Positions 9,325 through 17,527 of a stretch of DNA of 64,000 bases are shown here, in pieces; the stretch's first letter is position 1, and the number at the start of each line of letters is the position of its first letter. The notes under the pieces were generated by a model. The model ran no database searches. It was not told the DNA's origin and was given only the letters and a program-made list of their open reading frames with translations. Origin of the DNA: Leptolyngbya sp. FACHB-8 (GTDB lineage: Bacteria > Cyanobacteriota > Cyanobacteriia > Elainellales > Elainellaceae); assembly GCF_014695575.1 (NCBI RefSeq), contig NZ_JACJOO010000039.1, positions 21,003 through 85,002 of the forward strand. The letters are read 5' to 3'. The position numbers were made by a program, and so were the translations under genes.

Positions 9325-10125
9325 TTAGGAGCGCTGATAGCGGAATGCCTGAATGGATTGAGCCGTGAGAAAAATGCCCAACAGAATATAGCTGGCAAAT
9401 AGTACCAGACCACTCGTATTAAGCCGGCCCTGGCTGAGATCGGTGTAGTGCCTCACCAGGGAGAGATTGCCAATGATCTCACCGACTGGCCCAGTCAAGC
9501 TATTGGCGATCAGGTCGGTCACCCATAGCAGCAGCATCAGCGCAAATGTCAGAATGGCCGCCAGGATCGTGCTATCGGTGAGAGACGAGAGAAACATCCC
9601 CAGGGAGAGAACACTGGCTGCCATCAGCAGCAGGCCCACGTGCCCCAACACCATCACCCGAAATGAAGCAGGAGGGTTGGAGGCGCTAAAAACAATCGTT
9701 TCGTAAAGCATCAATGGCAGGGTCATCGTCAGGAAGAAGGTGACGACCCCTAGCAGTTTCCCCACAGAGACGGCCCAGTTTGTGACGGGGGATGTAGCCA
9801 ACAGCTCCAGGGTGCCTCGCTTACGTTCCTCCGAGTAAAGACCCATGGAGAGCATGGGCAGCAAGAACAGGGAAAGTGACCCAATCAAATTTAGAAAAAT
9901 ACTGAGGAACTGGTAGGGCACATCAATAGGCGGTTCTGTTATCCCTGCCTGGTCGCGGAAGGCTACCTGGCTCAGTAGACCATCAGGGCCAAGTAGTACT
10001 ACAACGAAGAAAAAGCCGCTCAGCAGCCAAAAAATAGCGGCGATCGCATAGGCGAAGGGTGAGGCAAAGTAGCTCTGTAATTCCCGCCGATAGATCGCCA
10101 GAACGTTATTCCAAATAATCCACAT
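9325..10125 (-). CDS. ABC transporter permease (GldF/ABC-2 type)
   Basis: A 266-residue ABC-2 type permease. Six hydrophobic segments can be picked out, e.g. FAYAIAAIFWLLSGFFFVVV, LIGSLSLFLLPMLSMGLYS, MTLPLMLYETIVF, VGLLLMAASVLSLGMFL, ILTFALMLLLWV and LFASYILLGIFL. The short loop SEERKRGTLELLATSPV after segment 2 is the hallmark coupling helix of this permease class. Its start abuts the ATPase stop with no gap, so the two are certainly co-transcribed and probably translationally coupled. It forms the membrane channel for the ATPase encoded upstream. Confidence 0.94.
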   Translation of the reverse strand: MWIIWNNVLAIYRRELQSYFASPFAYAIAAIFWLLSGFFFVVVLLGPDGLLSQVAFRDQAGITEPPIDVPYQFLSIFLNLIGSLSLFLLPMLSMGLYSEERKRGTLELLATSPVTNWAVSVGKLLGVVTFFLTMTLPLMLYETIVFSASNPPASFRVMVLGHVGLLLMAASVLSLGMFLSSLTDSTILAAILTFALMLLLWVTDLIANSLTGPVGEIIGNLSLVRHYTDLSQGRLNTSGLVLFASYILLGIFLTAQSIQAFRYQRS

Positions 10126-11166
10126 CTAGGCGTCCTCCTCAGATTCGGGGGATAGGGTGGGTTCGATGGGGGTCGCTATCGGCTCCGATTCTGACTCAGT
10201 GTCAGATTCAACATCCTCAGGGCTCGTTTCCTGAGTTGTAAGCTCCAGAAACACATCCTCCAGACTGATGCGAATGCGGCGCATTTCATAAAGGCCCAGC
10301 CCCGATCCCACGACTGCGGCTGATACCTGCCGTCCCAAATCATCAGGGCCATCAGTCATCACCCGCAAACGATAATGTCCCTCCGCTAATGACAAATCTG
10401 GCAGGCTCTCTACCGAACGGACTTCGGGCAGGTTCTTTAAAGTGGCTTCGACAGCGGCAAAATTGCCATCGACTTCCAATTCGTAACCGTTGCCGCCATA
10501 CATCTCGGTGACCAACTGGTCAGGCGTATTGGTGGCTACCACCCGGCCTTTGTTGATAATGGCGACCCGGCTACAGGTCATGCTGACCTCAGGCAGGATG
10601 TGGGTGGAGAGAATGATGGTGTGATCGCCTGCCAAACTCTTGATTAAATTGCGAACATCAATAATTTGGCGCGGATCAAGACCTACGGTAGGTTCGTCCA
10701 GGATGATGACTGGAGGGTCGTGAACGAGGGCCTGAGCGATGCCGACCCGTTGCCGAAATCCCTTAGAGAGCTTACGGATCAAAACCTGGCGCTTTTCCTC
10801 CAGGTTGCAGCGCTTCAGGGCAGCAGTGACGCGGGTGGGGCGATCGCCCGCCGCTACGCCCTTCAACCGGGCTACAAACCAGAGAAACCCCTCTACAGTC
10901 ATATCCGTATAGAGGGGTGGGGTTTCGGGCAGATAGCCAATGTTTTGGCGAACAGCCATAGAATTTTCATGGACATCAAACCCGGCAATGCGGGCAGTAC
11001 CCTGGCTGGCTGGAAGATAGCCGGTCAGAATACGCATTGTTGTCGTCTTTCCCGCTCCGTTTGGCCCTAGGAAACCCAAAATCTCTCCCGACTCAACGGA
11101 AAAGGTGACATCCTCGATCGCCGAGGTGCTGCCATAAACTTTGCTTAAGTGATCCGCTTCGATCAT
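10126..11166 (-). CDS. ABC transporter ATP-binding protein (GldA-like)
   Basis: A 346-residue ABC ATPase energising the adjacent permease. Walker A is GPNGAGKTT near residue 36; the signature LSKGFRQRVGIAQAL, Walker B VIILDEPTVGLDP and the switch histidine ILSTH follow. After about residue 220 comes a C-terminal accessory domain, then a highly acidic tail rich in Glu, Ser and Asp (SPEDVESDTESESEP) that is longer than in most homologues. First gene of a four-gene minus-strand operon with the permease, GldG-like and DUF4340 genes. Substrate is unknown. Confidence 0.95.
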   Translation of the reverse strand: MIEADHLSKVYGSTSAIEDVTFSVESGEILGFLGPNGAGKTTTMRILTGYLPASQGTARIAGFDVHENSMAVRQNIGYLPETPPLYTDMTVEGFLWFVARLKGVAAGDRPTRVTAALKRCNLEEKRQVLIRKLSKGFRQRVGIAQALVHDPPVIILDEPTVGLDPRQIIDVRNLIKSLAGDHTIILSTHILPEVSMTCSRVAIINKGRVVATNTPDQLVTEMYGGNGYELEVDGNFAAVEATLKNLPEVRSVESLPDLSLAEGHYRLRVMTDGPDDLGRQVSAAVVGSGLGLYEMRRIRISLEDVFLELTTQETSPEDVESDTESESEPIATPIEPTLSPESEEDA

Positions 11167-11703
11167 GCGTAGTAGCGATAAGGGGTGGGTTTACGGGGGC
11201 GGCGGTGCTAGTGAGATGGCACAACCATACCCATCCTCTGGCACTATTCCAAGCCGTCGGGATAGGTTTGCCCAAATCTCTGCCATCCAGGACACTTCAG
11301 CATACCTGCTAAATTCCGGCTGTACCAAGGGAATACAAACAGGCAGAGATGCCAATAGAGCATTGTAGCCAAACTCAACACGTTTGTAGGATACGTCTAA
11401 TGCTCCGTGGCACGCTGATGATTGAGGGTGCGTCCCATTTAAAGCTTATAAATGTCTGATAAATGTAAGTTTTTAAGAGATTTTCAGTAACGAAATGGCC
11501 TGGCAATGTAGTTGGCCTAATGACTTCATGGGCAGCCAACTATACTGCAGATTAATTTTATGCGGAAACCTTCTTAGTTCTGTAAAAGTGGAATGCATCT
11601 TTCCTCGTGAAATTCATGGTTATGGATATTAATGATCAATATTCCTTACTAGCCTAGTAATGTGTGATGAAGGGTTATGTAACTTCACCACACCTCCTCT
11701 TTT
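11167..11703. other. Intergenic region between divergent operons
   Basis: About 540 bases separate the ABC operon from the acyltransferase gene. I see no credible coding frame. Composition drifts from GC-rich near the ABC operon to AT-rich near the acyltransferase, and the only structured item is the degenerate family B element at 11474-11577. Promoters for both directions should lie here, but I could not fix boxes with confidence. Confidence 0.6.
11474..11577. repeat. Family B palindromic element, degenerate copy (B2)
   Basis: The flanks TAAGAGATTTTCAGTAACGAAATGGCC and TTATGCGGAAACCTTCTTAG match the ends of the copies at 6961, 18990 and 63888, but the internal stem has decayed to interrupted pairing (GTAGTTGGC against GCCAACTAT). 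It is the only family B copy not joined to a stop codon, and the only one with a broken stem. Confidence 0.65.
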
Positions 11704-11730
11704 GTGCACTACCAAACTAGAAAATCTTGT

Positions 11731-12825
11731 ATGAAATCTACATCTGGCGAACATTACGTCGCCTTTGATCATATCCGTGCCATTGCCCTATTTCTTGTTT
11801 TTGAATGGCACTTCATGCATGGGAATGGACATCCCGTTCCATTACAAGGCTCTCCATTTTGGGGGCCACTCGTACTTATTGATGAAGGGCATGTAGGTGT
11901 AGCCCTTTTTATGACATTAAGTGGCTACCTTTTTGCGAAGCTGTTACACAATAAAGAGTCAATCAATTATCGTCTATTTCTACGGAATCGAGTTCTTCGA
12001 CTGTTTCCTTTGCTAATACTGGTAATGGTATTAAGTGCAGTTCTAAAAGCTTTTCAAGGAGAGGAATATGTTGTAGTACTTACTTTACTTACTTTTATTG
12101 AAGGCTTTATACTGCCGACCTGGCCGAATGGCGGTTGGTCAATTACTACAGAATTGCATTTCTATATTCTTCTTCCGATTCTTCGAGCTCTTAAGGAAAG
12201 ATCATCATTATTCTTACTACTACTTATCGCTCTAGCATTTGGAATTCGAACTTTATTCTTTTCTATTCAAGGTGAGGTCCAGAGCATTGCCTACTGGACA
12301 ATTTTAGGTCGAATTGATCAATTTGTACTTGGAATTCTTGGCTTCTATTGGAGTGGTTTCTTCAAAAAGAACCATGTTCTCATTGCATTTATCTCTGCTT
12401 TTTTCTTGTCAATCTACTACTGGTTCAACGTAAATGGGGGCTTTTCTATGCTTGAAGGATACCCCTCACATTCATCAATTTGGATTTGGCTACCAACAGC
12501 CGAAGGGATAACTTTCGCTGCACTCATAGCATGGTATGAAACTTCATTTACTCATCAGCAAGGCATCCTATCGAATACCTTATCTACAATTGGTGAGTAT
12601 TCATATTCTCTATATTTATTTCATTACTTCTTTGTTTTTGATGTGGCAAAGTATATAGATAAACACCTATTGGATATTTCTGATTTCTATGTGGCACTAC
12701 CAATTTCCATCATTGTTTTCTTAGCCATGGTTCCCATCGGAATGCTAAGCATGAAATTTATAGAGGCCCCCTTTCTGCGTTATCGAAAGCCGTATTACAA
12801 AACCCCCAAATCATTTCAACGCTGA
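11731..12825 (+). CDS. Acyltransferase family 3 (OafA/YrhL-type) membrane protein
   Basis: A 364-residue integral membrane acyltransferase-3 protein, which O-acylates surface or exported glycans. Evidence: the N-terminal motif HIRAIALFLVFEWHFMHG carries the catalytic-type His in the first helix; VGVALFMTLSGYLFAKLL follows; RVLRLFPLLILVMVL is the R/K-R-x-x-R-x-x-P-type motif; about ten hydrophobic helices span the whole length. I chose the ATG at 11731 (MKSTSGEHYVAFDH); a GTG at 11704 would add nine residues. The DNA is clearly more AT-rich than the neighbours and has no HIP1 site, so recent acquisition is likely. The acceptor glycan cannot be inferred. Confidence 0.9.
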   Translation: MKSTSGEHYVAFDHIRAIALFLVFEWHFMHGNGHPVPLQGSPFWGPLVLIDEGHVGVALFMTLSGYLFAKLLHNKESINYRLFLRNRVLRLFPLLILVMVLSAVLKAFQGEEYVVVLTLLTFIEGFILPTWPNGGWSITTELHFYILLPILRALKERSSLFLLLLIALAFGIRTLFFSIQGEVQSIAYWTILGRIDQFVLGILGFYWSGFFKKNHVLIAFISAFFLSIYYWFNVNGGFSMLEGYPSHSSIWIWLPTAEGITFAALIAWYETSFTHQQGILSNTLSTIGEYSYSLYLFHYFFVFDVAKYIDKHLLDISDFYVALPISIIVFLAMVPIGMLSMKFIEAPFLRYRKPYYKTPKSFQR

Positions 12826-12906
12826 TAAGTGACCTAAATCAGCTTGAGAACTTTTTGTGGGTACTTGGCTTATCCCGGCTTGAGGTTAGGTAGGTGTAAT
12901 TCAACA

Positions 12907-12965
12907 TAGAATTTCAAAAAGCTGTGCCACCTGCAAGGCAGATGGCACAGCTTTTTGAAATTCTA
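12907..12965. repeat. 28-bp-arm palindrome after the acyltransferase
   Basis: 12907-12934 pairs with 12938-12965 with one mismatch and a three-base loop (AAG). It lies 81 bases after the acyltransferase stop and upstream of converging minus-strand genes, so it could terminate transcription in either direction, although T-tracts are short. Confidence 0.88.
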
Positions 12966-13044
12966 CATTTGATTGAGCTGAGCTAATAAGGGATTACAAG
13001 TAGCAGGTGAACCTGCTACACGAGCTCAGAGATGGGCTGTAGTT

Positions 13045-13185
13045 CTACCCCTGACTGCGGTTAACATGGTCGAGAATGCGGCGCTTCTTCTCCTCAGCAG
13101 ATTGAGAAGTGCTACGGATGACGGTGCCGCTGGTACGGTTTACATGATCTAGAATTTGGCGCTTGCGCCCATCGTTGCTAGCCAT
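13045..13185 (-). CDS. 46-residue microprotein with an internal repeat
   Basis: A short frame of 46 residues that I do not recognise by name. Its two halves each end in nearly the same module: RKRQILDHVNRTSG at 7-20 and KKRRILDHVNRSQG at 33-46, joined by TVIRSTSQSAEE. The protein is basic and hydrophilic, with no membrane segment and no cysteine. AGGGGAG lies seven bases before the ATG. The duplicated modules use different codons (CGT/CGC, GTA/GTT, CAT kept), so the repeat is selected in protein rather than a fresh DNA copy. It lies 82 bases downstream of the DUF6464 gene on the same strand and may be its operon partner. Confidence 0.75.
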   Translation of the reverse strand: MASNDGRKRQILDHVNRTSGTVIRSTSQSAEEKKRRILDHVNRSQG

Positions 13186-13267
13186 AACTCCCCTTCGGAA
13201 AATGTTAGTCTACGCCTTGACTGTAGGGTAGCGATCGCCGGGGTGCGATCGCCCAAAAGGCAGAGCC

Positions 13268-13627
13268 TTAACTGTTTCGCTCATAATAGCGGCACCCGGC
13301 ACAGGGGCCATCAGGGTTTACAGCACAGCGCACCAGCTCAGAGGATGCGTTGTAGCGACAGGTCGCATTTCCCATGACCCATCGCCCACCGACCCAGGTC
13401 GTTTCGGCAGGGCGTTGCACCGTTTGCACATAGAGGGCAATTTTATGCAAATGGTAGCGTCCGGCTTTGAGCTGGTAGCGATGGCGCCGTTCTAAGACCG
13501 TGTAGGTTTTGCCTTCCAGATCGAAATAGGCTCCTGGCTGAGGGTTCCAATCCAACTGTACCCGCCCCACCGTTTCACAGGAGTGGCTGAGAATGACCTC
13601 AGTGGGCAGTGTTGGAGTGTTATCCAT
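13268..13627 (-). CDS. DUF6464 family protein
   Basis: A 119-residue protein of the cyanobacterial DUF6464 family. Visible features: a beta-rich N-terminal half with [22 protein letters not shown], then [24 protein letters not shown], and a C-terminal cysteine group C-x-...[16 protein letters not shown] that may bind a metal. Its ATG overlaps the lipA stop by eight bases (ATGGATAA), indicating translational coupling. The function is unknown; the overlap with lipA suggests linked expression only. Confidence 0.85.
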   Translation of the reverse strand: MDNTPTLPTEVILSHSCETVGRVQLDWNPQPGAYFDLEGKTYTVLERRHRYQLKAGRYHLHKIALYVQTVQRPAETTWVGGRWVMGNATCRYNASSELVRCAVNPDGPCAGCRYYERNS

Positions 13628-14507
13628 AGATAGGCTTTACTCGGGGGTAACGTTCCATAAGCAGGCGCACTTGCTCGGCATGGTAAGAACTTCGGGTTAA
13701 AGGTGACGACACCACCTGCAAGAAGCCCATAGCCTCACCTTGTTGCCGCCAACGGTCAAACTGCTCGGGCGTGACAAACGTGTCTACACCCAAATGCTTG
13801 GCGCTGGGTTGCAGGTATTGCCCGATGGTCAGGATGTCACAATCCACAGCGCGTAGATCCTGCATAACCTGATAGACTTCCTCATCTGTTTCTCCAAGCC
13901 CTGCCATGATGCCGGATTTGGTGTAAGTCCAGGGGGCTAGTTCCCGAGCTCGGCGCAGGAGTTCGAGCGATCGCTCATAGTTGCCCTGGGGGCGCACCCG
14001 GCGATAGAGACGAGGGATGGTTTCGGTGTTATGGTTCAACACCTCTGGCTGGGCTTGCAAAATAGTGGTGAGGGCATCCCAGTTCCCGCACAGGTCTGGA
14101 ATCAAGACTTCAATTGTGGTTTTTGGGGATACCTTTCGTATACCCTCGATGCAGCGTACAAACTGAGTCGCGCCCCCATCGGGTAGATCATCCCGGTTTA
14201 CCGAGGTGATGACTACATGGTTCAGGTTCATCCGTCGTACGGCCTCGGCCAGGCGATCGGGCTCGGTTGGGTCAAGCGCTTTTGGCTTCTTCTCGAAATC
14301 AATATCGCAATAGGGACAGGCCCGAGTACAGGCTGGCCCCATAATTAGAAACGTGGCTGTCCCCGCGTTAAAGCACTCGCCAATGTTGGGGCAGGAGGCT
14401 TCCTCACAAACGGTATTCAGCTCCAAATCCCGCAGGATGTCCTTAACGTTTCCAACCCGTTCCCATTGGGGTGCTTTGACCCGCAACCAATCTGGCTTGA
14501 CTGTCAC
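13620..14507 (-). CDS. lipA: Lipoyl synthase
   Basis: A 295-residue radical SAM lipoyl synthase, inserting two sulfurs into protein-bound octanoyl groups to make lipoyl cofactor for pyruvate dehydrogenase and the glycine cleavage system. The auxiliary cluster motif [12 protein letters not shown] and the radical SAM motif CTRACPYC are both intact, along with the C-terminal SSYHA serine. The frame is open to 14591, but GTG at 14507 ([13 protein letters not shown]) gives the family N terminus; its ribosome site is weak. It overlaps the DUF6464 start. A 134-bp repeat element lies about 80 bases upstream, in the gap before tRNA-Pro. Confidence 0.96.
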   Translation of the reverse strand: MTVKPDWLRVKAPQWERVGNVKDILRDLELNTVCEEASCPNIGECFNAGTATFLIMGPACTRACPYCDIDFEKKPKALDPTEPDRLAEAVRRMNLNHVVITSVNRDDLPDGGATQFVRCIEGIRKVSPKTTIEVLIPDLCGNWDALTTILQAQPEVLNHNTETIPRLYRRVRPQGNYERSLELLRRARELAPWTYTKSGIMAGLGETDEEVYQVMQDLRAVDCDILTIGQYLQPSAKHLGVDTFVTPEQFDRWRQQGEAMGFLQVVSSPLTRSSYHAEQVRLLMERYPRVKPIYG

Positions 14508-14577
14508 GCTTGTTGTAAAAAAAACTTCAAAACTGATCTTAGCAGTCCAGCGGAATTGCATGGGTGTGTTGGGTGCG

Positions 14578-14725
14578 CATTGCTGCAGCAATTCTCAGTA
14601 TGGAATTAGGCCTGAAAACCGCTTGCCGAAGGCAAGCGGTTTTCAGGCTTCAAAGCCAAGATTGCGCGCCCGTCGGGCGCGCAATCTTGGCTTTGAAGCT
14701 CATAATGAGAACTGCTGGCATTGCT
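14578..14725. mobile_element. Family C two-hairpin MITE-like element (C1) with 7-bp target duplication
   Basis: The element proper is 14585-14718 (134 bp). Ends are inverted repeats: GCAGCAATTCTCAGTATGG on the left, and CATAATGAGAACTGCTGG on the right as a worn complement. Inside are two stems: 14610-14627 with 14631-14648 (GAA loop), and 14649-14671 with 14675-14697 (GTC loop). CATTGCT occurs directly on both sides (14578-14584 and 14719-14725), a 7-bp target-site duplication. An equal-length relative is at 56695-56828. It encodes no protein. Confidence 0.88.
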
Positions 14726-14776
14726 GACTCAACACACCCACTTCTACCCAACTGTGATAACCTGGATCAGTGACTA

Positions 14777-14850
14777 CGGGATGTAGCGCAGCTTGGTAGC
14801 GCACTTCGTTCGGGACGAAGGGGCCGCTGGTTCGAATCCAGTCATCCCGA
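14777..14850 (+). tRNA. tRNA-Pro (CGG)
   Basis: A 74-base cloverleaf: acceptor CGGGATG pairs with CATCCCG, D-loop AGCTTGGTAG, anticodon stem CTTCG/CGAAG around the loop TTCGGGA (anticodon CGG, reading CCG), and T-arm CTGGTTCGAATCCAG. The discriminator is A; CCA is not encoded. A T-run follows immediately. Five bases in the acceptor and T-stem are GC-rich as usual for tRNA-Pro. Confidence 0.96.
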
Positions 14851-14865
14851 TTTTTCAGCTCCACT

Positions 14866-15660
14866 ATGCGGATTGTTCAGCAGACTCCCACCTATTTAAA
14901 GCTGCAAGAGAACCGGTTGCTGACTCAGCTCTGGCGGGTGGCGATCGCCCTTCCCTTTGTCTTCTCAGGGCTGGCATCGATGGTCTTGTTGGGAGAGACG
15001 GCTGAGCTCATGTGCGATCGCACCACACCTACCGAGGTGAGCTGTCAGATTTCGAACCAAACTCTGCTGAGAAAGTCACAAACCCCCCTCCCTCCCTTAA
15101 AGGGAGCTGAAGTTGAAACGCGTAGCAACGCGCAGGGGCAAAATTACCGTATCTCCTTGCTGACCAGCGGCCAGCGTATCCCCCTAACCCAGGGATGGTC
15201 ACCGTCTCAAGACGATAGGCAAATGGAAGTTGATGCCATCAATGTCTTCCTAGAGGATCCCTCCCAGCCGTCATTTAACCTGAAACAGGATGCTCGCTGG
15301 TTTGCCTATCCGCTAGGGCTTCTGTTCGTTGGCTTGGGGGGTGTTATTCTGGCAACGGGCTGGAACAAGGCCCACCCTGATCTTTGTACGTTTGATCGGC
15401 GCTCCAAACAGATTCAATGGCAGAGAACCATTGCGGGGTCAAGTGTAGATAGGCGAGAGCTGACATTTCAGGATGTGGAAGAGGTGCGTGTGTTTCGCTC
15501 AAAGGATGGGGAGAGCGATCGCCCTTACACAACCCGGCTCATTCTACAATCTGGCGAAATGCTGCCACTGATGTCAAGTGCTGATCAAAATCAACAATTA
15601 GAGCTGGCCAGTACGATCAACCGTTTCCTGGGTATTAATCCACGCCGTCCTCAAGCTTGA
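14866..15660 (+). CDS. Conserved hypothetical two-helix membrane protein
   Basis: A 264-residue protein I do not recognise. It has one hydrophobic segment near residues 25-43 (VAIALPFVFSGLASMVLLG), a polar loop of about 95 residues, a second segment near 147-164 (YPLGLLFVGLGGVILAT), and a C-terminal soluble domain with CTFDRRSKQIQW and VEEVRVFRSKDGES, which resembles the PH-like cytosolic tails of small membrane proteins. The ATG follows the tRNA by 15 bases, so it may be expressed by readthrough. Function is unknown. Confidence 0.8.
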   Translation: MRIVQQTPTYLKLQENRLLTQLWRVAIALPFVFSGLASMVLLGETAELMCDRTTPTEVSCQISNQTLLRKSQTPLPPLKGAEVETRSNAQGQNYRISLLTSGQRIPLTQGWSPSQDDRQMEVDAINVFLEDPSQPSFNLKQDARWFAYPLGLLFVGLGGVILATGWNKAHPDLCTFDRRSKQIQWQRTIAGSSVDRRELTFQDVEEVRVFRSKDGESDRPYTTRLILQSGEMLPLMSSADQNQQLELASTINRFLGINPRRPQA

Positions 15661-15675
15661 ACAAACTTAAGATTT

Positions 15676-15730
15676 ACGCGTTCTTGCTGTGTGTGGTGTG
15701 GAAAGCACATCATACACAGCAAGAACGCGT
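15676..15730. repeat. 25-bp-arm palindrome after the membrane protein gene
   Basis: 15676-15700 pairs with 15706-15730 (loop GAAAG) with two G-T contacts. The left flank GATTTACGC matches the palindrome at 25854 and a worn copy near 33003, so these may be one family (F). It starts 16 bases after the preceding stop. Confidence 0.8.
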
Positions 15731-15752
15731 CAGCCCTGAAGTGGGTCAGTCC

Positions 15753-15789
15753 AGCATGTGGTGTGGCGCTCAGTGCAACACCACATGCT
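15753..15789. terminator. Second hairpin between convergent genes
   Basis: AGCATGTGGTGT (15753-15764) pairs with 15778-15789. With the hairpin at 15676-15730 it fills the gap between the convergent membrane protein gene and purK, whose stop is six bases further on, so a two-way terminator role is plausible. No long T-run is present. Confidence 0.65.
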
Positions 15790-15795
15790 CGGCTA

Positions 15796-16935
15796 TTACG
15801 AGGGATACCAGAGCTGTTCAATTTGCTGAGCGATCGCCTCTGCCTCCTGGCGTCCCTGGCCCTCTTGCAACACCACCGTGACGTGTCCTAGCTTTCGACC
15901 GCGCCGCGATTGGGTTTTGCCGTACCAATAGACATGGGCATGGGGAATTTCGGCTAGCTGAGCTCGTTGGGTGCTGTAGTCTGACTCGGAGCTTTCAAAT
16001 CCCAGTAGATTGACCATGACTGCTCCAGCATTGTGGAGAGCGGGGCTGCCCAGGGCAAGGCCGCTCACGGCCCGCAATTGCTGTTCAAACTGCGAGGTTT
16101 CGCAGGCATCCAGGGTGTAATGGCCAGAGTTATGGGTGCGGGGAGCTAACTCATTCACTGAGAGTTGGCCGTTGGCTGGCAAAAAGAGCTCAATGCCCAG
16201 AACGCCGACATAGTTGAGTTGCTCAAGAATGGTTTGGGCGATCGCCCGTGCCTGGGTGTCTATGTCTCCACCCCATTCCTGGGTGACATAAACGCGACGA
16301 CATACCTGATCGACCTGCTGCGTCTCCACGAGGGGATAAATGACGACGTCGCCAGTATGGGAACGTGCCGCCATGATTGCCAGTTCCTGCTCAAAGGGCA
16401 CGAACTCTTCCAGTAGCCAGTGATCCGGTGCTGCGTCCTTCAATTTTTCCTGTAACGTGGCCAGATCTTTCAACACAAAGGTGCCCTGGCCGTCGTAGCC
16501 ATGCCGTCGAGCCTTTAGCACAACCGGAAAACCAAATTGGCTTAAGGTTGCGTCATCGCTTTGCTCTGAAACTACTGCAAATTTGGGTGTCGGTACTCCC
16601 CAGGATTGCAAGGCCGATCGCTGGTCGTATTTATCCAGAATGGGTTGAATGGCGCTAAGGGGAGGATAAAATGTCACACCCTGGTCTGCCAGTTTTTGCA
16701 GCGCCGGTAGATCAACAAACTCATTCTCAAAGGTGATAACGTCGCACTGTTGTGCCAGGGTTGCCGTGGCACTAGCATCCGCGATCGCCCCCGTAACAAC
16801 TCCTTGCGCGATCGCGACTGCCGGGTCTGCCTGACCTGGCGTTTGAATGACCAATTCTAGCCCGAGCTGGGCGGCCCCCGGAGCCATCATCCAGGCTAGT
16901 TGTCCGCCCCCAATTACCCCAATCCGTTTAGCCAT
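15796..16935 (-). CDS. purK: 5-(carboxyamino)imidazole ribonucleotide synthase PurK
   Basis: A 379-residue ATP-grasp enzyme making N5-CAIR from AIR, bicarbonate and ATP in purine synthesis. The N-terminal nucleotide-type loop IGVIGGGQLAWMMAPGA is family-typical, followed by TFENEFVDLPAL, the ATP-grasp lid FPVVLKARRHGYDGQGTFVLKD, and the metal site region GIELFLP and NELAPRTHNSGHYTLDAC. Full length with no frame break. The pentapeptide-repeat gene precedes it by six bases on the same strand, so they share a transcript. Confidence 0.96.
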   Translation of the reverse strand: MAKRIGVIGGGQLAWMMAPGAAQLGLELVIQTPGQADPAVAIAQGVVTGAIADASATATLAQQCDVITFENEFVDLPALQKLADQGVTFYPPLSAIQPILDKYDQRSALQSWGVPTPKFAVVSEQSDDATLSQFGFPVVLKARRHGYDGQGTFVLKDLATLQEKLKDAAPDHWLLEEFVPFEQELAIMAARSHTGDVVIYPLVETQQVDQVCRRVYVTQEWGGDIDTQARAIAQTILEQLNYVGVLGIELFLPANGQLSVNELAPRTHNSGHYTLDACETSQFEQQLRAVSGLALGSPALHNAGAVMVNLLGFESSESDYSTQRAQLAEIPHAHVYWYGKTQSRRGRKLGHVTVVLQEGQGRQEAEAIAQQIEQLWYPS

Positions 16936-16941
16936 GCTGCT

Positions 16942-17457
16942 TTAATCTCGACATCCAAGGGATTCCCGTGTAGGAATGCCCGTCTTGGAGTTTACCCCAC
17001 TGGCGCTCTTGCAGAGGTCTTTGACCTGGGCACCATCTAACATGGCGTCGGTGAAGTCGGCCCCGGTGATGTTTACATTCTCAAAGGTGGAGCCCAGTAG
17101 GATGGCGTTATTCAGAACCGCATCACTCAGATCCGTATCCTTGAACTTGGTCTGATCCATCATGGCGTCGCTCAAAATTGCGCCGTGCATATTGGCTTGA
17201 GTGATCACCGATGCGCTGAATACTGCGCCCTCTGCATTGGCCTCTGAGAAGTTTGTTTCATCCAAATGGGCGTTAGAAAACTCTGCCTGACGCAGCCGTT
17301 GTCCTGAGAAATCCTGCCCATGCAATTCGGCGTTGCTATAGGAAAGAGGCGGGGCGGCGTAGGGGTTCGCCAGAGCTGGACTGACCCAACCCATCAGAAT
17401 GATGAGTAGGAGGGAGAGGAGCGATCGCCAATTCAGCACAGGCAGGTTCAAGGACAT
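16942..17457 (-). CDS. Exported pentapeptide-repeat protein
   Basis: A 171-residue protein with an N-terminal signal peptide (hydrophobic LLSLLLIILMGWVSPALA, cleavage expected after ALA near residue 30) followed by about eight pentapeptide repeats of A(D/N)LXX type, e.g. AELHG, QDFSG, AHLDE, TNFSE, TDLSD, ADFTD. These fold as a right-handed quadrilateral beta-helix; related lumenal proteins exist in cyanobacteria and chloroplasts. The C terminus (DLCKSASGV ... RESLGCRD) has two cysteines that may form a disulfide, as in lumenal TL-type proteins. Start chosen at MSLNLPV; a Met three codons upstream is possible. purK follows closely. Confidence 0.86.
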   Translation of the reverse strand: MSLNLPVLNWRSLLSLLLIILMGWVSPALANPYAAPPLSYSNAELHGQDFSGQRLRQAEFSNAHLDETNFSEANAEGAVFSASVITQANMHGAILSDAMMDQTKFKDTDLSDAVLNNAILLGSTFENVNITGADFTDAMLDGAQVKDLCKSASGVNSKTGIPTRESLGCRD

Positions 17458-17527
17458 AGAGGGCATTCCAAATATTGTTTGTGATCCTAAACGATCCATT
17501 CCGAAACGATTGGGCGAGGCCTTTCGG

